Below, in pieces: positions 20,836-32,644 of a stretch of 64,000 bases of DNA; positions within the stretch are counted from its first letter, which is position 1; every line of letters starts with the position of its first letter. Position numbers and translations under genes: made by a program. The notes under the pieces are model-generated. The model was not told the DNA's origin. It did no database searches and saw nothing but the letters and a program-made list of their open reading frames with translations. Location of the stretch: positions 417,286,687-417,350,686 of the forward strand of contig NC_069658.1 in assembly GCF_027244095.1 (NCBI RefSeq), in the 5' to 3' direction. The DNA is from Hemicordylus capensis (lineage: Eukaryota > Chordata > Lepidosauria > Squamata > Cordylidae).

Positions 20836-21315
20836 CAGGCAAACCTTGTTATACAAGGAACTGTGATTCGTGGTTTCGCGTATCGACAAGTGTCAAAAAG
20901 AGACCAGACCTCCTTGTCCACGGACATGAAAGAGTTAAAACCCACTTATCTGTGGTTCCTAAAAGGCCAGAAATGACTGTAGTCATTTCCAGCTGCCATT
21001 TTGTCCGCAGGAGCTATTTTATGGCTCATTTTGTTTAAAAAAATAAATAAAATAAAAAATTGGAAAAAAATCCATAACTTTTTGGGACCATTTGGGATTT
21101 GTGGAGGGCATTGCTGGATGCCAGGAGACCTGCAGAGCACGGTAGGGCACTTTATTTGGCCGGTTTTCCCCTTTTATAAATGTTTTAACCACATTTTAAA
21201 GCGACTAAGAGCCCAACCCCCACCGAGATCCCATAAACTCAATGCCTCATTCGTTATCTGCGGCTTCGTTATGCTCAGCTTTGAGAATGGAATCCATGCG
21301 GATGAGAGCCACCTG
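20836..21315. mobile_element. Tigger/pogo-like (Tc1-mariner) non-autonomous element
   Basis: The ends CAGGCAAACC and AGCCACCTG lie between TA dinucleotides (20834-20835, 21316-21317), as expected for a Tc1/mariner insertion. The interior has Tigger-like text (CTTGTTATACAAGG, TTCGTGGTTTCGCGTATC, TTATCTGCGGCTTCG). No transposase remains. Confidence 0.65.
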
Positions 21316-21756
21316 TACAACTAAAACTGAAAAGAAGAGCAAAGGGAGTCCAAGGGGTGGACTCTAACTATAGCCTATAATAGGGGTGCCAACAAAGGAC
21401 CTTGATACAGGACATGCAATTATTTTGGGGACCAGACAACTTTTTCTGCATGTGTTGTGGTGTCCAAAGTTCTGGGGAGCAGCTGGAACATTTTGTTGGC
21501 TCAGAACACTTTGCGCTCATCAGCGGCTTCTCTTCCTCTTCCTTCTCCTCCCCCTTCCTACTGACCGACCATCCAGTGGGGAAGCCAGAGTGGAGGTCCT
21601 GCTTCAGTGGCAGGTTGCAGATCCAGTGATGCAGGAGCACGGAGAGGTGGGCCCGGCAGTGGCAGCTTCCTTCCTTCCTGTGGCAGCAGTGGTGGTGGCA
21701 GTGAGAAGTTAGCAGTTCGCTAACTAACTCAATTAGCCACTACCCCTGCTAAATGA

Positions 21757-21975
21757 GTAAAAAGGCACCTTTAAAAGTGGTGACTCTCTTCTGTTTAGCA
21801 TGGGGAGAGCAACTGGCCCTCTCCAACCACAGCACTGCATTCCTTCAGTGGTTGCTGCTGGGGTTATCTTGTGTTGATTTTTTAAATTGCGAGCCTTTTG
21901 GGGACAGGGGAGCATCTCACTGTTTATTTTTCTTTGAAAACCACTGTGAAACCTTCTATTGAAAAGCCATATGGA
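21757..21975 (+). repeat. Interspersed repeat with L2-type tail
   Basis: Shares CACCTTTAAAAGTGGTGACT, GGAGAGCAACTGGCCCTCTC and GAGCCTTTTGGGGACAGG with the antisense copies at 49003-49262 and 63315-63545. Confidence 0.6.
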
Positions 21976-23040
21976 AATGTTTGTAGTTGCAGAGAACAGC
22001 AAGCGAGTGGGAGCCCACACATGCACCACTGCGCCAGCATGCAAAGAGGCTGGCTGGGCAGGTAGCTGGCTGCCCTGCCTCGAGCCAAGAGGTGACGTTG
22101 CCAGCCTGGCTGGGGACAGCAGGCTGGGTGACCCGTTGGGGAGGAGGACAGAGGACTGCGTGTGTGGTAAACCTAACCAGGAGATGAATTCGCAGTTAAG
22201 AAGCAGGGGCCTGGAGAACTCTGCACCTAGACGGCAGACTGGGCAGACATACAGCTCACCTGGTCATCGGCTTCACAGTGGTGAGCTGTATTTCTTCTTA
22301 AATTATCCCATTTTTATCAAAATATGCATATATAATACCAATAAACATATACAAATTTTATGTAAAATGGAGATTTGATACTTTGGGGTGGTGGTAAAAA
22401 GCATCTTCTGTTTCCCCTTTTTTGGTGATGGATATTGACTTTTTTCATCATCTGGATCTGGCAACTCAAGCCCACAAGAGAAAGTTCTCATATTTAACTC
22501 TTCAAGGGTCATGTTACTACATCGGATGTTTCCTGCTGCTCCCCACCCCTTCCCCCAGGATACTTAATTGATCATAGGGTGATTATGATTATAAAAAATC
22601 CCAAGAGTCAGGGGAAATCTTGAGTGAGCTGACTTTTAGGAGCCCCCTGCCATCTGGAGGAAGCACCTGCACCACCTGGGTGTTGTTTTTTTAAACTGCA
22701 ATTGTTCCTGTTCTTAAAACAAGCTGTCATGAATGGAGGCTGTCATGGACATTCAGTGGTGCATCCATTGGCCCCAGCATGGCTTCAGGGCTGGCATCCA
22801 GCCTGCAACCCAAAGACTGCCTTGTGCTTTTCATTTCATGGTGCACTTGGAGGTTTAAGACACTCCAGCTTCTACCAGCTGGCTTCTCTCACTGGTTCTT
22901 CCACACCTGCTAGGCAGCATGTTTGGGCTACAGTCTATCCAAAACAAGATATATGTGCTTTACTGCATTGATTTCAACGGGCTTAAGTGCACCTAAGTGT
23001 GTTAGATTGTGGCCCCAGAGTCCTGCTCACTACTGGAGAA
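21976..23040. other. Intergenic stretch without recognised gene
   Basis: A GC-rich piece (22020-22270) precedes AT-rich sequence. No exon was seen. A short family-E scrap (TTTCAACGGGCTTAAGTGCA) lies near 22972. Confidence 0.35.
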
Positions 23041-23044
23041 GGAG

Positions 23045-24340
23045 AACATAAGAACAGCCCTGCTGGATCAGGTCCAAGGCCCATCTAGTCCAGCATCCTG
23101 TTTCACACAGTGGCCCACCAGATGCTGCTGGAAGCCTACAGGCAGGAGTTGAGGGCATGCCCTTCCTCCTGCTGTTACTCCCCTGCAACTGGTACTCCGG
23201 GGCATCCTGCCTCTGAGGCTGGAGGTGGCCTATAGCCCTCCTACTAGTAGCCGTTGATAGACCTCCCCTCCATGAAGTTATCCAAACCCCTCTTAAAGCC
23301 ATCCAGGTTGTTGGTTGTGACCACATCTTGGGGCACAGAATTCCACAAGTTGATTATGCATTGTGTGAAAAAGTACGTCCCTTTGTTGGTCCTAGATTTC
23401 CTGGCAATCAATTTCATGGGATGACCTCTGGTTCTAGTGTTATGTGAGGGAGAAAAATTTATCTCTATCCACTTTTCTTCAATGCATGATTTTATAGACC
23501 TCTATCATGTCTCCCCACAGTCTTCTTTTTTCTAAACTAAAAAGCCCCAGGTGTTGTAGCCTTGACTCATAAGGAAGGTGCTCTAGGCCCCTGATCATCT
23601 TGGTTGCCCTCTTCTGCACCTTTTCCAGTTCTACTAAGTCCTTCTTTAGATGTGGTGACCAGAATTGTATGCAGTACTCCAGATGTGGCCACACCATAGT
23701 TTTGTATAAGGGCATTATAAAATTAGCAGTTTTATTTTCAATCCTCTTCCTAATGATTCCAAGCATGGAATTGGCCCTTTTCACAGCTGCCACACATTGA
23801 GTTGCCATTTTCAACGAGCTGTCCACCACAACCCCAAGATCCCTCTCCTGGTCAGTCACCAAAAGCTCAGATCCCATCAGCGTATACTTGAAGTTGGGGT
23901 TTTTTGTCCCAATGTGCCTCACTTTACACTTGCCAGCATTGAACTGCATTTGCCATTTTGTTACCCACTCACCAGTTTGGAGAGATCCTTTCAGAGCTCC
24001 TCACAATCCATTTTGGATTTCACTACCCAAAAGAGTTTGGTATCATCTGCAAATTTGGCCACCTCTTTGCTTACCCCTGCTTCTAGATCATTTATGAATA
24101 AATTAAAAAGCACTGGTCCAAATAGAGATCCCTGGGGGACCCCACTTCTTACTTTATTCCATTGTGAAAACTCTTGGTTTATACCTACCCTCTGTTTCCT
24201 GTCCTTCAACCAGTGACCAAGTCACACATGTACTTGTCTCTTTATCCCATGTCTGCTAAGTTTCCTCAAGATTCTTCAATGAGGAAGTTTGTTGAAAGCC
24301 TTTTGGAAGCCCAGGTATACTATGTCAAGGAGGAGGAGGG
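23045..24340 (-). mobile_element. CR1 LINE, 3' half of ORF2 plus 3' UTR
   Basis: On the minus strand, frames encode GVPQGSLFGPVLFNLFINDL and KFADDTKLFWVV (reverse transcriptase, including the FADD form of the catalytic motif). These are followed by MQFNAGKCKVRHIGTKNP, CVAAVKRANSMLGIIRKRIE and a C-terminal RLQHLGLFSLEKRRLWGDMI. The 3' UTR ends near 23045 with AACAGCCCTGCTGGATCAGG. The element is 5'-truncated within the reverse transcriptase and carries at least one frame change, so it cannot move itself. It is the longest CR1 in the window. Confidence 0.95.
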
Positions 24341-24344
24341 TGGT

Positions 24345-25535
24345 GGAGGATGAAAAGACTGGAAGAAAAATAGAAGCCACAACAATGTCTCCCAATTCAA
24401 CTATGAATTTAAAGCAACCTGGTGACTCTCATTGCTCCCTGCTATTTGGTGGATAGAGGAGATGATCAGAAAGCTTATCAGGACCCCTTGGTGACCAGGG
24501 AACTGCCTTGGGCAGATTAGAAAAAGAAATTGATGGTGAGAGGAAAGGTTGTATCATGTATGGGCATTGCTGGCAGAAGAGGGTGGCAAGGTGGGGCAGA
24601 TGCTGGGGTCCACAAGGGAAGTAAGCCAGACACAACTTCCAAACAATATGTGGTATTTGTCTTTCCCTTAATCTTAACTAGGTTTTCTATTATCCACCTT
24701 GTAGTAGTCACTAATAGGGTGACAGAAGATATACCTTGAATGCATAGTTATGAGTAAATTGCTGTTTCTGACCGCCATTAGAGATTCTGAGCATGACTAC
24801 AGGGCATTATTCTGGATTCATGAGAAGATAAAGTTGAGATCATGTGCAACAAGCCCAAGAAACTGGGGTGGAGGAAGGGTGTACCTTGAAGATTGGCTTG
24901 GCCAAATGGTTTGAGGAAATATTTTAAATGCTAACGTCCATTAAAAATTGAAGCCTGTCACAGCAGATGTCACACAGAGATAAAACTGAGAAATAGGAGG
25001 ACATTCTGCTACTTTTATTCCCTCTCAGTGACCTTTATAGTGTTTAAATACAAATCTAATCACACTCCAAAAGGTCAGGTTACTTTGGGAAAACATTAAC
25101 AGGGGCTGTTCACTTTTGCAAAGATGAGGGCAAGCACAACAGGACAATAACGGCATACGCACACACCTATCCCATTTGCTTGATAAATGAATGTTCCCAG
25201 TAAAATGCTGGAAGTCTTCGTACTGCTGATGGATTTGTACTTTTTCAGTGACACCATGGGTCAAAAAACTCAGGTCAGTACCACTAGAAAAATCAGAAGC
25301 TAGTTCAGGAGCTCTTGTGCATCTGACTTCTGTGACCAAGGATCAGTGTGAATAGACCCACATTGAGATATTGCTCCTCCATACTTTTTCTGGCATGGAG
25401 ATAATGCACAGGAAAGCATCATCAGCTAAACTTGTATGTCAAACTGCAGTTAAAATTGGGAGCACACACATACGCACAGAAGCAAGGTCAGTTAAAAAGC
25501 AGCAGCCCCAGTTTTGAAGTGTTGTAAGGTCATAT
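24345..25535. other. Intergenic stretch without recognised features
   Basis: Unique-looking sequence. No exon, RNA gene or nameable repeat was identified. Confidence 0.35.
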
Positions 25536-25544
25536 GATTTTAAA

Positions 25545-25785
25545 ATTGTATGACCTGCCTAGAGAGCAGGAGGCTGTTGGTTCGAATCCCCGCTGGCGTA
25601 TTTCCCAGAATATGGAAAACTCCTATATCGGGCAGCAACGATATAGGAAGGTGCTGAAAGACATCATCTCCTACTGTGCAGGAGAAGGCAATGGTAAACC
25701 ACTCCTGTATTTCTACCAAGAAAACCACATGGCTCTGTAGTCACCAGGAGTCAACACTGACTCAACGGCACCACCTTCCCGTCCC
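25545..25785 (+). mobile_element. Sauria SINE, nearly complete
   Basis: A tRNA-like head with B box (GGTTCGAATCCCC) is followed by TATCGGGCAGCAACGATATA, GGAGAAGGCAATGGTAAACC and the Bov-B-like tail AGTCAACACTGACTCAACGG. It is the best-preserved Sauria SINE in the window, and it is a family diagnostic for squamates. Confidence 0.92.
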
Positions 25786-25834
25786 TTCCCTTCCCTTCAA
25801 GCACCAATGCACCTCATTTTTTAGCCTTCTTTCC

Positions 25835-26160
25835 AGTTGGCTTATGAAATCACCCGGCATTCTCTGTGTGTGTCCCCACCCCTCAACTTCACAACGCCTG
25901 GACCAATATGAACCAAATCAGGTAAAGTTGTAGGGACACCTCAACAGTGTAGTTTGTGATGATGTCATCCACCCAAGATGGCAGAAGCGTAAACATTTGA
26001 GGCGCAAGTGGGCTAACTTGTGGACTGCCTAACGGATTTAGATGGAGGATATCATCCACCCTGATCCAAGATGGTGGCTGTGTGAACATTTGAGGCGCAA
26101 GTGATCTAGCTTGTAGACCTCGATTTCAACCAAATTTAGTCCATTTGTAGTGGTAGTGAA
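25835..26160. repeat. Unclassified repeat with a duplicated 75-bp unit
   Basis: AACATTTGAGGCGCAAGTG and the flanking AAGATGG...TCATCCACCC phrases occur twice, about 95 bp apart. The wording ACCAAATTTAGTCCATTTG recalls mobile elements with internal minisatellites, but no end structure is clear. Confidence 0.5.
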
Positions 26161-26404
26161 AGGAAAGTAGGCAGATTAGTTCTTACTAATGGCTTTGTTA
26201 CCAATATGCAACTTTTTTAAAAAAACAAAAACATTTGCTTCTTCCTCCGTGACCCCCACCGATCCAGGATTACATTGAAACATGACGATACCATATCATC
26301 ATGCAGCTAACCAGATCTGGCTATGTTATGGCATCATAAGGTCAAATGAGAGTGAGAGCAGGAAGTGTTGCTCTTATTGTGAATAGGTTTCCTGTTCATT
26401 GAAG

Positions 26405-26634
26405 TCATTCACACAATCAAAAACTGTATTCTATTTGGGTTTTGGAGCTGTTTGTGCTCCCAATCTTTTGGTTGGAAAAGCTTTTCAGTTGGGAACTTTC
26501 CCTCCTACCTTGCTTCCATACAATCACATCTACCCAGGTTTTCTTCTTATCTTGCTTCCACTCAAAAACGGAAAATTGGGAGCACACACAGCGCCCAAAC
26601 CTGGATAGAACAAATTTTTTGATTGTGTGAATGA
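26405..26634. mobile_element. TIR element (TCATTCACACAATCAAAAA ends), 230 bp
   Basis: TCATTCACACAATCAAAAA at the left is inverted as TTTTTGATTGTGTGAATGA at the right, 19 bases exact. Sub-terminal arms also pair (TTTTGGAGCTGTTTGTGCTCC against GGGAGCACACACAGCGCCCA). A non-autonomous DNA transposon is likely. No target duplication was seen. Confidence 0.75.
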
Positions 26635-26639
26635 TCACC

Positions 26640-28290
26640 ATGTCTTTATCACACAAAAGTCAAAAATCAGATGTGATGATAGCATGAAGTTAAATCTGAG
26701 TGAGGGCAATGTTTCTCTCTGTTTCTCAGGAAAATTGCCAAACTGGGGTGTATGCATGTGCATTTCTCAGGGTGTCTCACCCCCCTCCCATTAAATACAT
26801 CTCCTGTTTCAGCTCTATAGTGTACACATTCCACAACTACCACAGGGGTCTCAATCAATCACAGGGGTCTAATAAGTGGTTTTATTTTCTCAGCAATTTT
26901 TCTTGTTTTACTTATGCTGGACATGCAAAGACACTGTGATGCATACCTTTTGAGAAACAGGTCAATGAAAGACATTAACTTAACCAGTGGGTTCTCTCTG
27001 GGGGAAACTATTGCAGTTCTGTTAGCCTGTGGATTAGATTTCTCACACACAGCACTGAGTTTTCTTTGAATTTATCATTTTCATGCCACTGATAGAAATT
27101 TTCATTGAGAGTCTGAAGTGAGCAAGAGGAAACCTGGGAAGATAATTGATAGATACTTTTATGGAAAGTGAAGAAGCAATTTCTTTTGTAATCCAGAAGA
27201 AGAGGAGACTGATTGGATGCAGAGGAAACTGCTCCAGTTTCCATAATAGATGGAGTTTCAGCAGGTGCAACTTTTCTTATCCTTGCATGATCAGCTGCAT
27301 CTGCTAAAATCCCTTCTTCCACACGCTCTAAATGCACAGGAGCTCTGACTGTCTTTCCCTTTTGTCACCTTAGAGAGTATTTACTTTAAAAAAGAGAGAG
27401 TTGAGAAATCACAATCCAACTATTATGAAATAGTCTGTATTACTTTTACTGTGCAGCTGCCTCAGAAAAGTTAGTTTGAAAAATTAGATAAAATGTTGGT
27501 TTTTTGCAGGATCTTGGGTATCTGAGCTTCATGAATCTTGTTCTGAAAATACTTGGGACACGTCCATGTCATATCCATCCACTGTATTAAATATTACTTT
27601 GGACACTTGTTCACCATGGATTCTCCAATATTCAAATTACAGGGGGAAAGTCTAAAATGAAATCCACAAGGCCCATCCCACAACTCCACTCCCTATTTTT
27701 CATCAAAATCGCGTTCCTCCATTGCTTTCTAGAGCTTCACTGAGCATTCTTCTTCATGTAAGTGTATTCCAGGTATTAAACTAACACATTTAGACTAGGA
27801 ACAGGCAGAGAGAGTGATAAAGCTGTTGGTGGCCCTTGATATACTGTATGCCTTTGTTCCATTGCTGACTCTGGTCCAACTGGTTCTGTAGGCTGAAAAG
27901 ATTTGTCCATCTCAAAGTGATGAAATGCTTGCAAAACCCCTGGTCCAATCAGAGTTTTTATAGTGCACTCCCAACTGTGATGAATGCACAATCAAAATAG
28001 AGCTTGTACAGGAGAGGTTCTTAGTCGTTTTTGTCTGTTCCACTGCAATACAAGGATAATCGTTTTCATGATGAAAACATCAGTTCTTACAAACGATTCC
28101 CCATGTCACCCCTACTTCTTAAGATCAACACCCCCTAAGCATGTGACTACCTGTTCAGCCAAAAGTGAGTTACAGACCTCTGTTAGTGAGAGTGAAATAC
28201 ATGTTTTGACACACCTTGTCAAATAAAGCACTAATATGCTTGGCATGAAAGTGCTTTACAGTCATTCCCTAGATGCTCGTCCCCCATGAT
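26640..28290. other. Intergenic stretch without recognised features
   Basis: Unique-looking sequence with scattered short open frames. Nothing resembles a known exon, and no repeat is nameable. Confidence 0.35.
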
Positions 28291-28295
28291 GTTCT

Positions 28296-28495
28296 CCACA
28301 CTGGAGCAAGGAGAAGAAAATAGCTCAGTAGTAGTGGAGCATGAAGTCCCTGCTTCAATCCCTGGCATCTTCAGGTAGGATTGAAAAAGATCCTGGTCTG
28401 AAACCCTGGAAAGCCACTGCTAAGTCAGTGTAGACGATACTAAGCTAGATAGACCAATGGCTTGACTCGGCATAAGACAGATTCATGTGTTCTAG
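28296..28495 (+). repeat. tRNA-derived SINE, family G, degraded
   Basis: The tRNA-like head includes ATAGCTCAGTAGTAG and CTTCAATCCCTGGCA, and the body reads AACCCTGGAAAGCCACTGCT, CTAAGCTAGATAGACCAATG. Better copies are at 34447 (+), 48115 (-) and 63868 (-). Confidence 0.7.
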
Positions 28496-28889
28496 TGAGG
28501 ATGGTGATGTGTTGCTTTTGGTATCACTTTTGTGCAAGTGATTGTACTCCTGTGCCCACCTGCATTCAGAAGGCCTACAGGCAGGCATTACTGGGCTCAG
28601 CCACCCCTCCTGCCACCATAGAGGCTGGTTTTGTCACCTGCATAAACTTGTTAAGATTCTGTGCCACATGCACTCAAACGAATTATACTGTGGTGCATTG
28701 CATTTTCTCCAATTGTGTTACTTTGACCTTCACTTAGTTCTTCAAAAATGATTCTAGATGCCAATGTTGCATACATTTTTCCAGCCCTCATGCTGATGCC
28801 TCATTACCCACATAGTAATAAGGGTGGGTGGTATAAGGAAAGGATATATAACCCTGCTTAGTACAAAAGCTGTGTTATTCCTGTCCATA

Positions 28890-28996
28890 TATACTGTAGA
28901 ACAAGTGTGGCGTAGGGACCAGAGAGCTGGAAGACGGCTGGATATAAACCCCCACCCACCCATAAAAACACGTGTGACTTTGAGCCAGTCATTGAG
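28890..28996 (+). repeat. CORE-SINE fragment
   Basis: The stretch AACAAGTGTGGCGTAGGGAC...GTGTGACTTTGAGCCAGTCA resembles the head and core of the MIR-like SINE in degraded form. Confidence 0.45.
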
Positions 28997-29399
28997 GTGC
29001 ATCTCACAATGAGTGTTTAGTCTCAGACACAGATGGGGTTTGTGTGGGGAGAGCGGGCTTAGCCCGCTTTCCCCACACATGAGCTGTTGCTCATTGCTGA
29101 GTGGCTGCATTGGCCACCCAGACCACCGGCTGCTCTGGTCGGATGCTCCCATGCCTGGCCGCAGCTCCATTTGGAACTCCAGAGGAAGGGGAGGGCCCCA
29201 AGTGTGTCAGCCGCGAGCTGACACATGATTGAAAGAACAAGGCTAGTGGAGCACTCACTGCATTAACCTCTTTTAGGGATAGGGTTTTTTAGGTGGCTTA
29301 GCCGCCAGAGAACCATGGGGCTCCCCCGCTCGCTCACAAGTGCTCGAAACCAGGCTGGACAACCTTAGCCCAGTTTCAAACAATCATGAGAATAGTTTC
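28997..29399. mobile_element. TIR element, family F
   Basis: The left end TGCATCTCACAATGAGTG and the right end AACAATCATGAGAATAG are roughly inverted. The internal GGAGAGCGGGCTTAGCCCGC is shared with 16493-16969. It is a degraded relative. Confidence 0.55.
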
Positions 29400-30670
29400 A
29401 TTCTCTTTCAGCTTTTTCTACATCAGGGTTGTTGCAAGGATAAAACTGGAGGTGGCGGGGGGGGGGGGGGAGAGGAGAGAGAACACGAACACACACCATG
29501 TATGCTACTCTAAGCTAAAACATATGAAGCATAAGCATGTAGAACAGTACTAGAAAAGCTAGTGGCTTCCAAGATATATAAAAGAGAGGGGGTGCATGTG
29601 TGTATCTATATCTATATATGGGTGTGAGAGAGATTTGGTAACATACTTTGGCACTATTGGTTGCTACCTGTGTAAAGACAATAGCCTGTGAAATCCCCTG
29701 CAGTAAGGGTCTTTAAATAGTCATGGCTGATGGAATTGTGCTTGAACGTTAATAAATAACACTTAGCATTCAGAGTGTGTATTTTAAGTGCTCAGAGCAC
29801 CAGTTTGCATCATCCCAGTAATCCTTACAAGTCAGGCCAAAATTATTATCCCTGTGTTGCTGATGGAGGGCTGAGGCAGAGAACATCAGCTCGGAAGAGG
29901 GTTGCTGATCCGGAGAAGATTCCACTTCAGTTCATCTGAAGAGAAGAAGCAACTAATCCCCTCTTAAAGTGAATAAACTGTATTTCTGGTTTGGGAGGGT
30001 AAGCCATCAATTTAATTTGTTCCAGACTCTAAAAATGGACAAAATAGATGTAACCCATAAATAAGACAACAAACCAGGAAGGATTACAGCATTGTTTGCT
30101 TGTGTGTGTGACACTGCTTTTACAAAAAGACAAGAGAGTTACTCCTTCCATTCAACACATTTCTGAAATAAGACATATCTAGTTATTTTCCAGTTGCTAA
30201 ATACTCAAGACAAGAATTAGTGCTTCTAAGAGAAGAGAAAGGAAAAAATCTGTACAAAATGAATATTTGTGTGTGTGGTTTACATCCTATTGAGGCACAT
30301 GAAATACAAACCCGGTTCTATTTCATATATACACATTTACAAGAGACTGGAAAACAAATGCCAGAAGAAGAATGAACAAAATCAAACAGTAAATGACTAT
30401 CAAAATATATAAAACCTGTGGCAAAGAGCTGATCAAATGTGAAAAAAGAAATCTGTACACACTTATGACAGGCAAGTCAAAGGCACAAATACTAAAAACT
30501 AGAATCATGCAAAACAATTTTTTTAAAAACTGTTACTCATACGTACAATCTGTGCAACAAAGCAAAACTAATGGCTCCCATGATAGAAGTTTACAGTAAT
30601 TCTCAGTATATTATCAATACTGAAACATACTGGAAGTGCAATGTACAGTATGACCTGCCTTGTAGAATAA
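29400..30670. other. Intergenic or distal 3' UTR stretch
   Basis: AT-rich sequence with a G run near 29457-29470 and no recognised repeat or exon. It may lie at or beyond the distal end of the RAB11FIP4 transcript. Confidence 0.35.
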
Positions 30671-30675
30671 CTAGT

Positions 30676-30694
30676 GTGAGTGAGTGAGTGAGTG

Positions 30695-30741
<47 letters not shown>
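30676..30741. repeat. (TGAG)n-(TG)n compound microsatellite
   Basis: About five TGAG units run into an uninterrupted TG tract of about 22 units. Confidence 0.97.
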
Positions 30742-30743
<2 letters not shown>

Positions 30744-30749
30744 CACACA

Positions 30750-32160
30750 TGGGCTGAAGCTGCTTATTTTCCCCTGTCCTGCTAGCTTCAAAGGGCAGAG
30801 GGTTGGTTTTACAAGTGAAGGTGAGAAATAATAAAGCCAAGGGATTACACCGAAGATATGCATGGTTAGGATTACAGTCAGCTGAATGGAAATGTTGCAG
30901 CATTCCCCCATTCTCTTGGCAGTGTGTGAAGATGTTTCCCTGGTACTCACAGCTTTGCTAGAACTGGAAAAGAAGTGTGGACAAGGGCAATATTTTGATA
31001 GATTTTCCAAAATCAGTTTCATCTGCTACCATTCCCACACGAATGGCAACACCTAGATGTTAGCAGCCAGAATGTTGACCTTTGCTGCATCTCACACTAC
31101 TTAGGTCCAAAGCTTGCTTCTGGCTGCCAAGCTCCTCACTGGAGTTTCAAAATGAAAATTAAGGTTGTGGTTTTCAGAATCCAAATCAAAACTTTCAGAA
31201 TCATGGAATTTCAGAGCTGGAAGGAACCCTGGAGGTCTTCTGCTATAACATTCCTGACAGATGGCTGCCCAGACTGTTTGAAAACCTCCAGTGAAGGAGA
31301 GCCTAGCACTCCGCAAATCAGACATGAAATTAACATATTTTCAAATTCTGTTATCTACTCTCTCGCACAAGTTTAAGTACATGAAATGTTTTTAAACTCT
31401 GACTCAACCTGTGTCACTGTAGCTCAATGAACCTGGGGATACCTGGGAGTTTGGTCACACAAATACATATGCATGGCTATATAATCTACATATCCCTGCT
31501 GATTTGAATATCAGTTCCCAAGTCTCGTGACAGGTTTAAATGACAGACACAGGAGATTGCTAGACATCCTGTATTCCATCGTTCAGAGCATCACAGTGCC
31601 AAAGTCTCCTTTCTTTTGGGCATTCCTGTCTAACCACTCTACTACATCCATAATAGTCATATCAAGTCAGCACCATAATACCCATGGAAGTTTTGCTATA
31701 GTGAATGTGTCTTAACTGAGATTTCCAATATGGTCCACATTGTTTTATACCACCAATGGCAACTTGTTGCTATTCACAGACGCAGGTATCCTTTTCACAG
31801 TTTAAAAAACCTCTCAGGCCTTTGGCTTAGTAACCACTAATGCATCAACCCATCCACTCATGCCAAAACGAACAGCTTGCTTTCGCCAACATTTGCTAGT
31901 CTGTTACTTATTCTAACCATATCTGCCCCATTCTGCGTGGCATTCTGTGCACACTCCTGGCTCAAGGGGACTGTGTCTGTATAGCATACACACCTGAAGC
32001 TCCATCAGCAGATGTCCAACCAAGCAAACACATTAAAATTCTGACCCCCAAAGTATAGAAAACATGATTGGCAGTTTCTCCTTCTCTCTTCTTCCCACCC
32101 ATTTCTAGTTGTGGGAGGGCCACAAGCACCCTGAAGTTACCCTACCCGCCCCCACCATAC
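30750..32160. other. Unique-looking stretch without recognised gene
   Basis: No interspersed repeat or exon was recognised. A stretch at about 31200-31330 (TCATGGAATTTCAGAGCTGG, ACCTCCAGTGAAGGAGAGCC) resembles a CR1-type 3' piece, but too weakly to call. Confidence 0.35.
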
Positions 32161-32164
32161 TGAC

Positions 32165-32640
32165 ACTCTTAAGGCTGTTCACACCAGCAGCCCTACCCAG
32201 GCTTGCACAGCTCAGGCAGGGCTGCTCGTGTGGAATGCTGCCCCGCACTACCCAACCAGGGAGTCTGAGTTCCCTCCCAGGCTATTACCAAGGTTAAAGG
32301 GTGCAAGCGCACCCTTCTACCTTGGTACCCAGTTGTGTTTCTGCTTGGGCGGCCTGCAGCCCGAGCAGCTACAGAGCTGGGTGCCTGGAGTGCCCAGCTT
32401 GCAGGGAAATCCCGCAATGCACTGTGCTCCTTGTGAGGTGCATTGTGGGATTCCTGGAGACCAGGCTACATTTCCCCAGCCTCCAGATGGCTATGTGACT
32501 CCGGGGAGCACAGCTAGTGTGGGCACATGAGCTGTGCGGCCCCAAGAAGAGAGATTGGGGTGGGGGAGGTAAGAGCACTCCTACCTTCCCCCTAGCCCTC
32601 CCCGACTCTGCTGTTCTGGGTCATATGAATGACCTTTCAG
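32165..32640. repeat. Unclassified dispersed element, family H
   Basis: Shares GCAATGCACTGTGCTC-like text, GGGATTCCTGGAGACCAG and CCAGCCTCCAGATGGCT with 43885-44345. GC-rich with internal inverted pieces (CTACCTTGGTACC, CCAAGGTTAAAGG). Probably a non-autonomous DNA transposon. Confidence 0.5.
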
Positions 32641-32644
32641 TCTA

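Noticed and set aside
23479-24209. Reverse-transcriptase-like open frames as a possible host gene
   Set aside because: The text is that of CR1 ORF2 and continues into the CR1 3' UTR, so this is a dead LINE.
32165-32640. GC-rich segment considered as an exon cluster
   Set aside because: It shares its text with 43885-44345, so it is a dispersed repeat.
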